This document shows positions 26,808 through 35,491 of a DNA stretch of 64,000 bases, piece after piece. The DNA is from a bacterium D16-50. GTDB lineage: Bacteria; Bacillota; Clostridia; Lachnospirales; Lachnospiraceae. The translations under genes were made by a program, and so were the position numbers. The notes beneath the pieces are model-generated. The model saw only the letters and a list, made by a program, of their open reading frames with translations, did not search any database and was not told the origin of the DNA. The stretch lies in contig RAZA01000009.1 of the NCBI GenBank assembly GCA_003612485.1, forward strand, positions 62,001 through 126,000, in the 5' to 3' direction. Position 1 is the first letter of the stretch. Each line of letters starts with the position of its first letter.

Positions 26808-28283
26808 ATGTACGACATGAAACCGTATTTGGAGACCATAGACAAAGTTATCGCGCAAGGGCCCTATGAGGATACCTGGGAGTCCTTGTCCCGCTATCAG
26901 GTGCCGGAATGGTATCGAAACGCCAAGTTCGGCATTTTCATCCATTGGGGAATCTACAGCGTTCCGGGCTTTGGCAGCGAATGGTATTCCCGCAATATGT
27001 ACATAAAGGATTCGGGGGAATTCAAGCATCATGTGGAGACCTATGGAAAGCACTCGGAATTCGGCTACAAGGACTTCATTCCCATGTTCCGGGCGGAGAA
27101 TTTTGATCCCGATGAATGGGCGGAGCTGTTTGCGCAGGCCGGCGCAAAGTATGTGGTGCCGGTGGCGGAGCATCATGACGGCTTTCAGATGTATGCCAGC
27201 GAGATCTCTCATTGGAACGCGGCTGAGATGGGCCCTAAGAGGGACGTGCTCAGAGAGCTGAAGGAAAGCTTCGGCAAAAAGGGACTCCAGACGGGACTGT
27301 CCTCCCATAGGGTGGAGCATTGGTTCTTCATGGGCCATGGAAAGGAGTTTGACAGCGACATCAAAGAGCCCATGGAGAGGGGGGATTTCTACTGGCCCGC
27401 CATGCCGGAGCCCAAGGATCACTTTGATCTTTTCAGCGAGCCAATGCCCACGGAGGAGTTTCTGCAGGACTGGCTGGTGCGCTGCTGCGAACTGGTGGAC
27501 AAATTCCGTCCCAAGGTGGTTTATTTTGACTGGTGGATACAGCATGGCTCCGTGAAGCCTTATCTGAGGAAATTCACCGCATATTATTATAACCGCGCGG
27601 CGGAGTGGGGCACGGACGCGGTGATCAATTATAAGCAGGACGGATATCAGTTCGGCTGTGCAGTGCCTGACATGGAGAGAGGTCAATTTGCGGATGTAAA
27701 GCCCTTTTTCTGGCAGACGGATACCGCTATTGCCCTGAATTCATGGGGCTACACGAAAAACAACAATTTCCGTCCTGCAGAGGATATTATCTGCGACTTG
27801 GTGGACATTGTAAGCAAGAACGGATGCCTGCTGCTGAATGTGGGCCCCAAGCCCGACGGGACGATCTCGGAGGAGGACAAAGCGGTGCTTCTGTCCATAG
27901 GAGACTGGCTGAAGACCAACGGCGAAGCTATATACGGCACCTCCGTATGGAGAAAGTACGGGGAAGGTCCTACCCAGATCGTGGAGGGACAGTTCTCCGA
28001 CGGTATCAAGAAGAACTTCACCTCCGCTGATTTCCGGTTCACCACCGCCGCCGGAAACCTTTACGCCACGGCGCTGAAGTGCAGCGAGGACGGAACCTAC
28101 TGCATCAAGACGCTGGCGGTGCAGGATGCCTCCAAGGAAGCCAAATTCCACGGTATCATCAAGAACGTGGAGGCGCTGGGGGGCGATGACAGCCTTACCT
28201 GGAGCCGGGACGCGGAAGGCCTGCACATCAAGAGCAGTATTTCAAGCAATAGTCCCGTGGTGTTCAAAATTACGGTGGACTAG
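26808..28283 (+). CDS. Alpha-L-fucosidase, GH29 family
   Basis: A 491-residue GH29 enzyme. Family landmarks: WYRNAKFGIFIHWGIYSVP (about residues 36-54), EHHDGFQMY (about 121), the nucleophile Asp in KVVYFDWW (about 236), and LLLNVGPKPDG (about 343). A small beta-rich C-terminal domain follows. No signal peptide is present, so it should work on imported fucosides in the cytoplasm. It is cut off from the kdu operon by a terminator and has its own AAAGGCGG site. No transporter for oligosaccharides is adjacent. Confidence 0.92.
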   Translation: MYDMKPYLETIDKVIAQGPYEDTWESLSRYQVPEWYRNAKFGIFIHWGIYSVPGFGSEWYSRNMYIKDSGEFKHHVETYGKHSEFGYKDFIPMFRAENFDPDEWAELFAQAGAKYVVPVAEHHDGFQMYASEISHWNAAEMGPKRDVLRELKESFGKKGLQTGLSSHRVEHWFFMGHGKEFDSDIKEPMERGDFYWPAMPEPKDHFDLFSEPMPTEEFLQDWLVRCCELVDKFRPKVVYFDWWIQHGSVKPYLRKFTAYYYNRAAEWGTDAVINYKQDGYQFGCAVPDMERGQFADVKPFFWQTDTAIALNSWGYTKNNNFRPAEDIICDLVDIVSKNGCLLLNVGPKPDGTISEEDKAVLLSIGDWLKTNGEAIYGTSVWRKYGEGPTQIVEGQFSDGIKKNFTSADFRFTTAAGNLYATALKCSEDGTYCIKTLAVQDASKEAKFHGIIKNVEALGGDDSLTWSRDAEGLHIKSSISSNSPVVFKITVD

Positions 28284-28299
28284 ATTTCTTCATCGGACA

Positions 28300-28346
28300 A
28301 AAAAGCCGGCCCTCATAGGAGAGCGATCTCCCGGGGCCGGCTTTTT
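28300..28346. terminator. Bidirectional terminator between fucosidase and transporter
   Basis: A-run plus AGCCGGCCC (to 28,312) pairs with GGGCCGGCT plus T-run (to 28,346). The A-runs and T-runs on both sides let it serve both convergent genes. Confidence 0.88.
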
Positions 28347-28353
28347 CAAGTTA

Positions 28354-29667
28354 TTATTTTACTTTATCCTTCATGGGCCGCACCAAGAAAATGCTGATCA
28401 GCAGCGCCACGATATATAATCCTATGGTCACGTACAACACATTCTGATATCCGGCGGGATTGACCAAGATTCCATGGACTTCGACTTTTTCTCCCGTATG
28501 TTCCACGATCCAGTTGGCCAGCTGATTGCCTGTGAGTCCTGCGATGGCCCAGGCGGAAAGGGTCAAGCCGTGGATGGCGCTGATGTTTCCCATGCCGTAA
28601 TGGTCGGACAGCAATGTGGGCACATTGGAGAAGCCTCCGCCGTAGCCTGCGTTCACCACAAAGATCAGTCCCAGCACCAATGCCACCAGAAGGACATTCC
28701 CCTCTGCGCCGTTCTTGATTCCGCCCGTCAGGATCACGATTCCCGTAAATACAATGGACAGTATGAAGATAAGCTTATAAATGGTATTCCGGTCCTTCAT
28801 GGTGTCCGCCCACGCGGAGAAGCCCAGACGGCCGCCGGCGTTGAAGACGGCGGATATGGTGGCGATGAGTCCGGCCATTCCCGCCAGACCGATGCATTTC
28901 ACGATCATTTTTTCCTGAGAGATCAGGGCCAGACCGCAGGTGATATTGATGTAAAACATAAGCCAGATGCCGATATAGTTGGCGATGGGTCTGGACTTGA
29001 TGACTGCCATCATGCTTTGACCCTTTTCCTTCTTCTGAGGCTCATGCCAGTCGGCAGGCTTTCTCAGCAGGATGTGTCCGGAGAACATCATGATGAAATA
29101 AACTGCCGCCAGAATCCAGAACATCTTGTAGATTCCGCCTGCTCCCAGATTGTTCAGCATGGCCTGCATAATGGGGCTTGCAATGGCCTTGGCGGCGCCG
29201 AAGCCCGCCACCGCAAGACCTGTGGCCAGACCCTTTCTGTCCTGAAACCAGAGCATCAGGGTCTTCACGGGAGAGAGATAGCCGGTGCCGAGACCGATTC
29301 CCATGATAAAACCGTAGCACACATAGATTCCGATCAGAGCCAGTATGCTTCCGGTGCCGTTGGCAGCGTAATAGTTGCCGCCGTAGAAAATAAAGAAGCC
29401 CGTGCCCGCCATTCCTGCGGCAAAACAGATAGCAGCGATGAGAGAGGACTTATGGATGTCCTTTTCCACCACATTGCCCAGAAAAGCTGCGGACATGCCC
29501 AGAAAGAAAATGGCGAAGCTGAAGGCCCACTCTGTTGCCCCTTTGCTGAAGCCGATGTAATCTGCGATCTCCTGACTGAAGATGGACCAGCAGTAGACCG
29601 TACCGATGCTGCAGTGCAGCAGCAGCGCCGGAATTGCGGCGCAAATCCATTTGTTCTGCGTTTTCAT
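28354..29667 (-). CDS. MFS transporter, OFA (oxalate/formate antiporter) type
   Basis: A 437-residue protein with 12 predicted membrane helices. The start IPALLLHCSIGTVYCWSIF, the GIGLGTGYLSPVKTLMLWF loop and DRKGLATGLAVAGFGAAKA are characteristic of the OFA group, which exchanges small organic acids. The substrate cannot be read from sequence; a monocarboxylate is likely. It is transcribed toward the fucosidase, so a link to sugar breakdown is uncertain. A terminator closes it. Confidence 0.9.
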   Translation of the reverse strand: MKTQNKWICAAIPALLLHCSIGTVYCWSIFSQEIADYIGFSKGATEWAFSFAIFFLGMSAAFLGNVVEKDIHKSSLIAAICFAAGMAGTGFFIFYGGNYYAANGTGSILALIGIYVCYGFIMGIGLGTGYLSPVKTLMLWFQDRKGLATGLAVAGFGAAKAIASPIMQAMLNNLGAGGIYKMFWILAAVYFIMMFSGHILLRKPADWHEPQKKEKGQSMMAVIKSRPIANYIGIWLMFYINITCGLALISQEKMIVKCIGLAGMAGLIATISAVFNAGGRLGFSAWADTMKDRNTIYKLIFILSIVFTGIVILTGGIKNGAEGNVLLVALVLGLIFVVNAGYGGGFSNVPTLLSDHYGMGNISAIHGLTLSAWAIAGLTGNQLANWIVEHTGEKVEVHGILVNPAGYQNVLYVTIGLYIVALLISIFLVRPMKDKVK

Positions 29668-29870
29668 GTTGTATTTCGTCTCCTTTTTTAGTGCGTCAGC
29701 CGTCTTGTCGGCACCCGATGAAAAGTTTCCCGTAAAAAAGGGCGCTGTCAGGGCAGCAGCTGCTTTTTGTATTTTGTCAGACGAACGTGCGCCTGACGAT
29801 TTTCATATGCTATTCTACTCGCTCTTCCGGGAAAATGCAAGTATAGAATTCGTTTCGTTTCTGTCAGGCG

Positions 29871-29899
29871 TTGACGTATTTATCAAAATAAAGTAGAAT
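29871..29899 (+). promoter_or_regulatory. Promoter for the glycine-linker protein gene
   Basis: TTGACG (29,871-29,876), 17 bases, TAGAAT (29,894-29,899). The next ATG is 55 bases on, after GGGAGAGGGG. Confidence 0.7.
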
Positions 29900-29953
29900 G
29901 GAAAGCGTGGTTCGCAAAAATAAGGGGGACGGGAGAGGGGCGAGAGAGAAGGG

Positions 29954-30721
29954 ATGAATACGCGGAGCTTTTTTCAGGATGCTTTGGCGGACTTTGCCCA
30001 AGAGGCGGCATGGGGAGGCGCTGTCCGCCATCTGGCCGACTTGGGCTACACGGCGCGGCAGATTGCGGACAAGCTGGACTTTCCCGTTTCCTATGAAAAA
30101 GTGCGCAGAGCGGTATGGGAGCGGCTGGTGGATACGGAGGTGATTCTGCTGGAGGAGCCCGGGAGCGTCAGGGGCAGGATGCGTTCCGTCTTTGTGCGGG
30201 AATATGACCGGTACGGAAAAGCGAGCTTCCGTCAGGTGTGGGAGGACGCCGGGGCAGGAGGGAAGGGCAGGGACGGGAACGGAAAAAGCGGCCATGGCCG
30301 GGGAGGCGCCGGGGACTTAGAACAAGACGGGCCTATCGTGGCAGACAAGGCTCTGGGACAGAGACAAGGGTCTGACGGGGCCGGGGGCTGGAAGGAAAAG
30401 CAGGTGTCCATGGAGACAGGGCCTTCGGTGGAGGAGCTGGCCCGGGCGCTGCACAGAGGAATAGAGGCAGGCGGAAGGGAGCGGGCCTATGTATCCTGCG
30501 ATTTCGGCTTATTTGACCGGACGGCGGGAGGATATGAGAAGCTGCTGGAAGCCTTGGACGAGCGGCAAAGAGAGTATCTGACGGGTCTTTTGTGGGCGGG
30601 AAAGAGGGTCTACCATAGGCTGGATAAGCGCATGGAGGAGATTGTGCTGAGGCTTTATGGCACAGGGGATTATCACGGGAAATGCTACCTTCTGGACATC
30701 CGGGAGACGGTCACATTTTGA
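29954..30721 (+). CDS. Unknown protein with helix-turn-helix-like start and glycine-rich linker
   Basis: A 255-residue protein I do not recognise by family. Residues ~20-60 (VRHLADLGYTARQIADKLDF) look like a small helix-turn-helix. Residues ~95-140 are a glycine/charged linker that looks disordered. Residues ~155-255 form a second folded part starting SVEELARALHRGIEAGG and containing YVSCDFGLFD. No membrane helix is seen. It is monocistronic with its own promoter and precedes the phospholipid operon. Confidence 0.65.
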   Translation: MNTRSFFQDALADFAQEAAWGGAVRHLADLGYTARQIADKLDFPVSYEKVRRAVWERLVDTEVILLEEPGSVRGRMRSVFVREYDRYGKASFRQVWEDAGAGGKGRDGNGKSGHGRGGAGDLEQDGPIVADKALGQRQGSDGAGGWKEKQVSMETGPSVEELARALHRGIEAGGRERAYVSCDFGLFDRTAGGYEKLLEALDERQREYLTGLLWAGKRVYHRLDKRMEEIVLRLYGTGDYHGKCYLLDIRETVTF

Positions 30722-30787
30722 CCGCTGCAGGGATGGTTTCATAGTTTAACAAAGTCTAAATATATCCTAAAGATATTGCAAAGCTTC

Positions 30788-30816
30788 TTGAGAAATGAAC
30801 AGGAATTTGATATACT
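30788..30816 (+). promoter_or_regulatory. Promoter of the PAP2-flippase-pssA-psd operon
   Basis: TTGAGA (30,788-30,793), 17 bases, TATACT (30,811-30,816). It lies inside the longest open frame for the PAP2 gene, which rules out the ATG at 30,776 and supports the GTG at 30,881. Confidence 0.75.
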
Positions 30817-30880
30817 TTTCACCGTGCCGCACAAAGGCATCAGAAAGATCATTGGCGCGGGAGCGCATGGGGAGTGTAGT

Positions 30881-31573
30881 GTGAATAGGATACGGAAGAT
30901 TTTGTCGGCTTTGGTTCCGAGACATGGAGTGTTTCCTCTCATATTGGCGGTGACACTCAACTTCTCGGTATATTATGGAACAAGGATCATCGCGGGGGAC
31001 TGGCACCACTATAATATAGAAAGTTCATGGGACAAGATGATTCCGATGTGGTCTCCTTCGGTGGTTATCTATTTTGGCTGTTATCTCTTTTGGATTGTCA
31101 ACTATATCATTATTGCAAGGCAGGACAAGACATCGGTATGTCAGTTCTTTTCCGCGGATTTTATATCGAGAATCGTCTGCATGGTGTTCTATCTGGCGTT
31201 TCCCACCACGAATACCAGACCGCAGATAGCGGCTGAGGGATTTTGGAATCAGGCCATGCTCATGCTCTATGAAACGGACGCGGCGGACAATCTTTTTCCG
31301 TCCATACATTGCTTGGTGAGCTGGTTTTGCTATATCGGACTGCGGGGAAGAAAGAACATATCAGCCGGGTATAAGGCGGCCTCCTGCATTATGGCCATTC
31401 TGGTCTGCGTCTCCACGCTTACGACGAAGCAGCATGTGCTTATTGATGTGGCCGGGGGGATCTTTCTGGCGGAAATCTGCGTTTATATCGGAAAAAGGCC
31501 AAAGGTTTGGGGAACCTACGAAAAGCTTCTGGACAAGGTGAACAAGAAAATTTTCGGAAAAGAGGGGAACTGA
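30881..31573 (+). CDS. PAP2-superfamily membrane phosphatase / phosphotransferase
   Basis: A 230-residue protein with about six membrane helices. The PAP2 signature is split as NTRPQI (the C1 region), LFPSIHCLVSWF (C2, PSxH) and KQHVLIDVAGGIFLAE (C3, HxxxD). This layout is close to the inositolphosphotransferase/Aur1-like subset. It probably removes phosphate from, or transfers a head group to, a lipid at the membrane. The GTG start follows GGGGAG. It is first in a four-gene phospholipid operon, with the next ATG directly after its stop. Confidence 0.85.
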   Translation: MNRIRKILSALVPRHGVFPLILAVTLNFSVYYGTRIIAGDWHHYNIESSWDKMIPMWSPSVVIYFGCYLFWIVNYIIIARQDKTSVCQFFSADFISRIVCMVFYLAFPTTNTRPQIAAEGFWNQAMLMLYETDAADNLFPSIHCLVSWFCYIGLRGRKNISAGYKAASCIMAILVCVSTLTTKQHVLIDVAGGIFLAEICVYIGKRPKVWGTYEKLLDKVNKKIFGKEGN

Positions 31574-32698
31574 ATGTGGACGAAGAGAAAGCTGATATGG
31601 AACGTGGCCGTCTTGTTTGCGGTCTTTGCCCTTACGATATACGGCGTTTTTCACGGGGAAGATCTGGGAGCCATGACGGATGCCATTAAACAGGCGGATA
31701 TCCGTTATCTAATTCCGGGAGTGGCTCTGGTAGTGTGCTTTATCTGGGGCGAGTCCATCATCATTTGGTATATGATGCGCTCCTTTCAGATATATTTGAA
31801 GAAGAGGGTATGCTTTCTGTTTTCCTCCGTGGGATTTTTTTTCAGCTGCATCACGCCTTCGGCCACAGGGGGCCAGCCCATGCAGATCTATTATATGAAA
31901 AAGGAGAAGATTCCCATTCCGGTGAGCACGGTGATTTTGATGGTAGTGACCATCACATACAAGCTGGTGCTGGTGGTGATCGGGCTGGGGATATTGATTT
32001 TCGGCAGGGGCTTCCTGCATCATTATCTGGAAAACATTCTTCCCGTGTATTATCTGGGATTGGCGCTGAACGTGTTCTGTGTCAGTTTTATGACGGTTCT
32101 GGTTTTTCATCCGCTGCTGGCGGAGGAGATTCTGCTGAAGGGCATGGACTGGCTGGAAAGGCTGCATCTGCTGCGGAAGAAGGAGGCCCGCAGGGAGAAG
32201 CTTCGGGATGCCATGCAGACGTATAGGGAGACGGCGGCTTACCTGAAGAAACATTATAAAGTTATAATAAATGTGATTCTGATAACCTTCCTGCAGCGTT
32301 TTCTTTTGTTCTCCGTCACATGGATGGTGTATCTGGCTTTTGGGATGACGGGAACCTCCGCCATGGATGTGATACTCCTGCAGGCCGTCATCTCCATTTC
32401 GGTGGATATGCTGCCTCTTCCCGGAGGCATGGGAATCAGCGAATCCTTGTTTCTCAGGATATTCGGCATTGTGTTCGGCAGCCTGACGCTTCCCGCTCTT
32501 GTGCTGTCAAGGGGGCTGGGATATTACAGCCAGCTGGTTATCAGTGCATTGTTCACGGTTGCGGCACAGCTGTATTATACGTTGCGTTCTGAGAAGCATT
32601 CTGTTACAATGGTAGAGAGGGCGTTTGTGGAGCTGTCACAGGGGCAAGAGCACGAGGATAAGGGGAACGGAAGCGACAATGAGAGGGATGAAAAATGA
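31574..32698 (+). CDS. Flippase-like protein (LPG-synthase transmembrane domain, UPF0104)
   Basis: A 374-residue protein with about eight membrane helices. The segments FFFSCITPSATGGQPMQIYYM (about 84-104, slightly split here) and LLPLPGGMGISESLF, with the glycine-rich GG motifs, mark the lysylphosphatidylglycerol-synthase membrane domain (YbhN/AglD-like). The soluble aminoacyl-transferase half of MprF is absent, so lipid flipping rather than lysine transfer is likely. It is tightly coupled: the start is immediately after the PAP2 stop, and the end overlaps pssA by four bases. Confidence 0.87.
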   Translation: MWTKRKLIWNVAVLFAVFALTIYGVFHGEDLGAMTDAIKQADIRYLIPGVALVVCFIWGESIIIWYMMRSFQIYLKKRVCFLFSSVGFFFSCITPSATGGQPMQIYYMKKEKIPIPVSTVILMVVTITYKLVLVVIGLGILIFGRGFLHHYLENILPVYYLGLALNVFCVSFMTVLVFHPLLAEEILLKGMDWLERLHLLRKKEARREKLRDAMQTYRETAAYLKKHYKVIINVILITFLQRFLLFSVTWMVYLAFGMTGTSAMDVILLQAVISISVDMLPLPGGMGISESLFLRIFGIVFGSLTLPALVLSRGLGYYSQLVISALFTVAAQLYYTLRSEKHSVTMVERAFVELSQGQEHEDKGNGSDNERDEK

Positions 32699-33363
32699 AA
32701 AAGCATAGGTTTCGTTTGATAGGTATTTACGATTACACGGTAATTCTTACTTATATCAGTTTTGCGTCTGCCATCACGGGGATTTTCTGCGCAGTGACGC
32801 TGCATCTGCCGTGGGCGGTATTTGCGCTGGCTTTTTCCGGGCTCTGCGATATGTTCGACGGCAAAATAGCGAGAACTAAGAAGGATCGGACAGATGACGG
32901 AAAAAATTTCGGCATTCAGATCGATTCCCTCTGTGACGTGGTATGCTTCGGAGTGCTTCCCATAATCATATGCTATGAGATGGGCATGAAGCATGTCGTA
33001 GGCATGGTCATTTTGGTACTGTACGGCTTGGCCGGGGTGATCCGGCTGGGATATTTCAACGTGATGGAGGCAAAGCGCCAGAGCGAGACCGATGAGGCGA
33101 GGAAGTACTACCGGGGGCTTCCCATCACTTCCATGGCCATCGCCCTCCCTATTTTGTTTGTCTGCTCCCCCTTTTTTCCGACTCCGGGAGTGTTTGTCAT
33201 CGCCCTTCATATTTTGGTGGCCATGGTGGGGGGGCTGTTTGTGGCGGATTTTTCCTTCCCCAAGCCTTCGCCCCAAAAGGTTCTTTTGATCGTGGCGGTG
33301 GTGGCCGCGGCGGTGGCGGTGCTGCTTTTCATGTGGCGCGGCGGTGAGTTCCTACATAGATAG
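32695..33363 (+). CDS. pssA: CDP-diacylglycerol-serine O-phosphatidyltransferase
   Basis: A 222-residue membrane enzyme with the CDP-alcohol phosphotransferase motif starting DMFDGKIAR (about residue 54) and ending GIQIDSLCD. The spacing between the AR and the Gly is longer than the textbook motif because of TKKDRTDDGKNF, a form I associate with clostridial PssA. It makes phosphatidylserine from CDP-diacylglycerol and serine. The ATG overlaps the previous stop (ATGA). Psd follows, so the product is decarboxylated to phosphatidylethanolamine. Confidence 0.9.
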   Translation: MKKHRFRLIGIYDYTVILTYISFASAITGIFCAVTLHLPWAVFALAFSGLCDMFDGKIARTKKDRTDDGKNFGIQIDSLCDVVCFGVLPIIICYEMGMKHVVGMVILVLYGLAGVIRLGYFNVMEAKRQSETDEARKYYRGLPITSMAIALPILFVCSPFFPTPGVFVIALHILVAMVGGLFVADFSFPKPSPQKVLLIVAVVAAAVAVLLFMWRGGEFLHR

Positions 33364-33385
33364 AGGTTGGGGAAGAGGTGATGCA

Positions 33386-34261
33386 ATGCATTTTGTGAGA
33401 GAGCGTGGCGGCAGGATCGTCAAGGAGGATTCCCTGCAGGACCGTGTTTTGGCCAGACTGTATGGAAGCGCTGTGGGAAGGATATGCCTAAAGCCGCTGG
33501 TGTCTCCTGCGGTTTCCGGTCTTTTAGGGGCTTTTTTGAGCTCCGGCGTCTCCAGAGCGCTGATCGGGCCTTTTGTCAGAAGCCACAAGATCCGTCTGGA
33601 GGATTTTGAGAAAAGAGAATTTCATTCCTATAATGATTTCTTCACCAGAAGGCTGGCACCGGGAGCCCGCAGGGTCTGTGAGGAGCCGGAGGCTTTTGTC
33701 AGTCCTTGTGACAGCAGACTCAGCGTATATAAGATAGATGATGAAAGTGCTTTCTCCATCAAGCATACCGGCTATACGGTACAAAGTCTTCTGCGCAGCA
33801 GAAAGCTGGCGGATCGGTTTGCCGGAGGGTACGCATGGGTGTTTCGGCTGTGCGTGGAGGATTATCATAGATATATTTTTGTGGACGGGGGAGTGGCCGC
33901 CGGAACCGTTAGGATTCCGGGGGTGCTTCATACGGTAAACCCCGTTGCCAACGATAAGTTTCCGATCTATAAGGAAAATACAAGGGAGTATTCCCTGCTT
34001 AGCTCGGATCATTTCGGCACCATACTTCAGATGGAGGTGGGTGCCATGATGGTGGGAAAGATTCAGAATCGTCATGTGCGGGGAGACAGAGTGTACAGAG
34101 GGCAGGAAAAGGGCAATTTCGCCTTTGGGGGCTCCACTGTCATACTAATGACGTCCCAAGGGGCGGTGGATCCGGACAAGGATATTTTGGTGAATTCCAT
34201 GAGAGGCATTGAGACGAAGGTAAAGCTGGGAGAAAGAGTGGGAACCTCGGCAGACGCATAA
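33386..34261 (+). CDS. psd: Phosphatidylserine decarboxylase
   Basis: A 291-residue proenzyme. The self-cleavage motif is FGGST (about residue 250): the Ser becomes the pyruvoyl group after cleavage at Gly-Ser. VEDYHRYIFVDGG and HTVNPVANDKFPIYKENTR are other family blocks. It produces phosphatidylethanolamine at the membrane. The ATG at 33,386 follows GGAAGAGGTG; the open frame extends upstream into pssA but without a start signal. The stop codon lies inside the loop of the terminator hairpin. Confidence 0.93.
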   Translation: MHFVRERGGRIVKEDSLQDRVLARLYGSAVGRICLKPLVSPAVSGLLGAFLSSGVSRALIGPFVRSHKIRLEDFEKREFHSYNDFFTRRLAPGARRVCEEPEAFVSPCDSRLSVYKIDDESAFSIKHTGYTVQSLLRSRKLADRFAGGYAWVFRLCVEDYHRYIFVDGGVAAGTVRIPGVLHTVNPVANDKFPIYKENTREYSLLSSDHFGTILQMEVGAMMVGKIQNRHVRGDRVYRGQEKGNFAFGGSTVILMTSQGAVDPDKDILVNSMRGIETKVKLGERVGTSADA

Positions 34262-34280
34262 GCGTCCGCCGAGGTGTTTT
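34244..34280 (+). terminator. Terminator overlapping the psd stop codon
   Basis: ACCTCGGC-A-GACGC (34,244-34,257) pairs with GCGTC-C-GCCGAGGT (34,262-34,275), followed by GTTTTTAT. The psd TAA is in the four-base loop. Confidence 0.9.
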
Positions 34281-34331
34281 TATGTGCGGCTATTCAATGC
34301 CGGGCTGCGCCTCTGCGGGGCATGAACGGCC

Positions 34332-34436
34332 TTAAAGAGGCCTGATGTAACGGCCGCTGTGTCGTGCGTTTCGGATTCGTCCGGCGATGAATATGACGGT
34401 CAATAAAAAGATTCCCATTGTCAATAGCTTCTTCAT
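34332..34436 (-). CDS. 34-residue single-helix membrane peptide
   Basis: A short frame read leftward from an ATG at 34,436 to a TAA at 34,332. The peptide starts MKKLLTMGIFLLTVIFIAG and ends in a basic tail (about six Arg/Lys in 15 residues). It has a GGAGGA ribosome site eight bases before the ATG. The pattern of a short charged start, one membrane helix and a positively charged tail is that of a real small membrane protein or a type-I-toxin-like peptide. No promoter is clear and no antisense RNA was proven. It lies in the gap between psd and the PadR gene, opposite strand to both. Confidence 0.6.
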   Translation of the reverse strand: MKKLLTMGIFLLTVIFIAGRIRNARHSGRYIRPL

Positions 34437-34578
34437 AGCATGTCCTCCGATTTCTTTTGTTTTCTCTATGATATACCAAGTTGCTTAAGAGTGGTAGCAA
34501 AAAAATCTTAAGTTTTTCCAAAGGGGCCGGGAAACTGTCATAAGAAAAGCTGCTAAGAAACTACTGAGAAAAACTGGA

Positions 34579-34607
34579 TTGACAGCTCTGGGCTGCCGCA
34601 TTATAAT
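34579..34607 (+). promoter_or_regulatory. Consensus promoter for the PadR operon
   Basis: TTGACA (34,579-34,584), 17 bases, TATAAT (34,602-34,607): both hexamers are perfect. The next start is 65 bases on. Such a strong promoter usually needs a repressor, and PadR itself is the obvious one (inference). Confidence 0.85.
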
Positions 34608-34671
34608 ATACTTAGCAATACAAAGCATTATATAACCGCAAAGGATATGTTCCGGTGAAGGGGGTGGCAGA

Positions 34672-35007
34672 TTGAGGCAAAAGTACGAGCAGCAGATGAA
34701 GAAGGGCGTGCTGGAAATGCTGGTTCTGCAGCTTTTGTCGGAAAAAGAGAAGTATGGCTATCAGCTGATCTGCGAGCTGAAGGAAAGGAGCCGGGAAATA
34801 TTTCTGCTGAAGGAGGGGACGCTGTACCCCATTCTTTACCGCATGGAGGATGACGGGCTTGTGACCAGCAAATGGAGCGAGCCCAGAGGCAAGGAAGTGT
34901 CAAAAAAATATTATAGGATCACGGGGCAGGGCAAAGAGACTCTGCTGCGGCTGAAGCTGTTGTGGAGGGCATTTTCAGAGTCGGTGGACGAAATCATAGA
35001 AGACTGA
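34672..35007 (+). CDS. PadR-family transcriptional regulator
   Basis: A 111-residue winged-helix protein. The PadR core KKGVLEMLVLQLLSEKEKYGY, split here at about residues 10-30, and GTLYPILYRMEDDGLV (about 49-64) are clear, with SKKYYRITGQGKE as the wing. It begins with TTG at 34,672 after GAAGGGGGTGG; a later ATG (about 34,687) would remove only five to eight residues. It is first in an operon with DUF3784 and a DUF3887-type protein, a layout where PadR controls membrane or stress proteins. Confidence 0.9.
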   Translation: MRQKYEQQMKKGVLEMLVLQLLSEKEKYGYQLICELKERSREIFLLKEGTLYPILYRMEDDGLVTSKWSEPRGKEVSKKYYRITGQGKETLLRLKLLWRAFSESVDEIIED

Positions 35008-35095
35008 TCCCATAGAAAACGGATCCGTATGGCCGTAAAATACGGCGGGGATTTGGGGGGAGATTTCGGAAGCTGTCTGGGACAAGGAGGAAGAA

Positions 35096-35431
35096 ATGAC
35101 TAAAGCTGGGAGCATAATGGGATTTTTAATGTGGGCGGCAGGAGGATGCCTGCTGACGGCACTGGGAATATGGGCCTTTAGGGCGAAGAAGGAGGTGGGC
35201 TTCTGGGCAAATGTGAAGCCGCTTCCCATGAGGGACGTGAAGGCCTACAATAGGGCGACGGGGCGGCTATTCATTGTAGATGGAGTCCTTTTCATTCTTT
35301 TGGGGCTGCCTCTGCTGTGGGGAGCCCATTCCGCTTGGATATTGATTCCCATTCTTGGGGCGGTGGCAGAAATCATAGTGTCCATGGCTGTTTATACCAT
35401 TGTGATTCAGAATAAGTATGAAAAGAAATAG
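35096..35431 (+). CDS. DUF3784 membrane protein
   Basis: A 111-residue protein with three membrane helices (about residues 8-28, 58-75 and 80-102). The loop KKEVGFWANVKPLPMRDVKA, then YNRATGRLF, is the DUF3784 hallmark. Function is unknown. AAGGAGGAAG precedes the ATG. It is co-transcribed with PadR and the next gene. Confidence 0.82.
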   Translation: MTKAGSIMGFLMWAAGGCLLTALGIWAFRAKKEVGFWANVKPLPMRDVKAYNRATGRLFIVDGVLFILLGLPLLWGAHSAWILIPILGAVAEIIVSMAVYTIVIQNKYEKK

Positions 35432-35491
35432 GGATGACCCTATGTTTTAGGTGATAGGGAGCGGATAGGTTCAAAAAGGGGCAGTGGGAAG

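Noticed and set aside
30776..30880. ATG start for the PAP2 gene at 30,776
   Set aside because: A good promoter (30,788-30,816) lies downstream of that ATG, so the message would not contain it.
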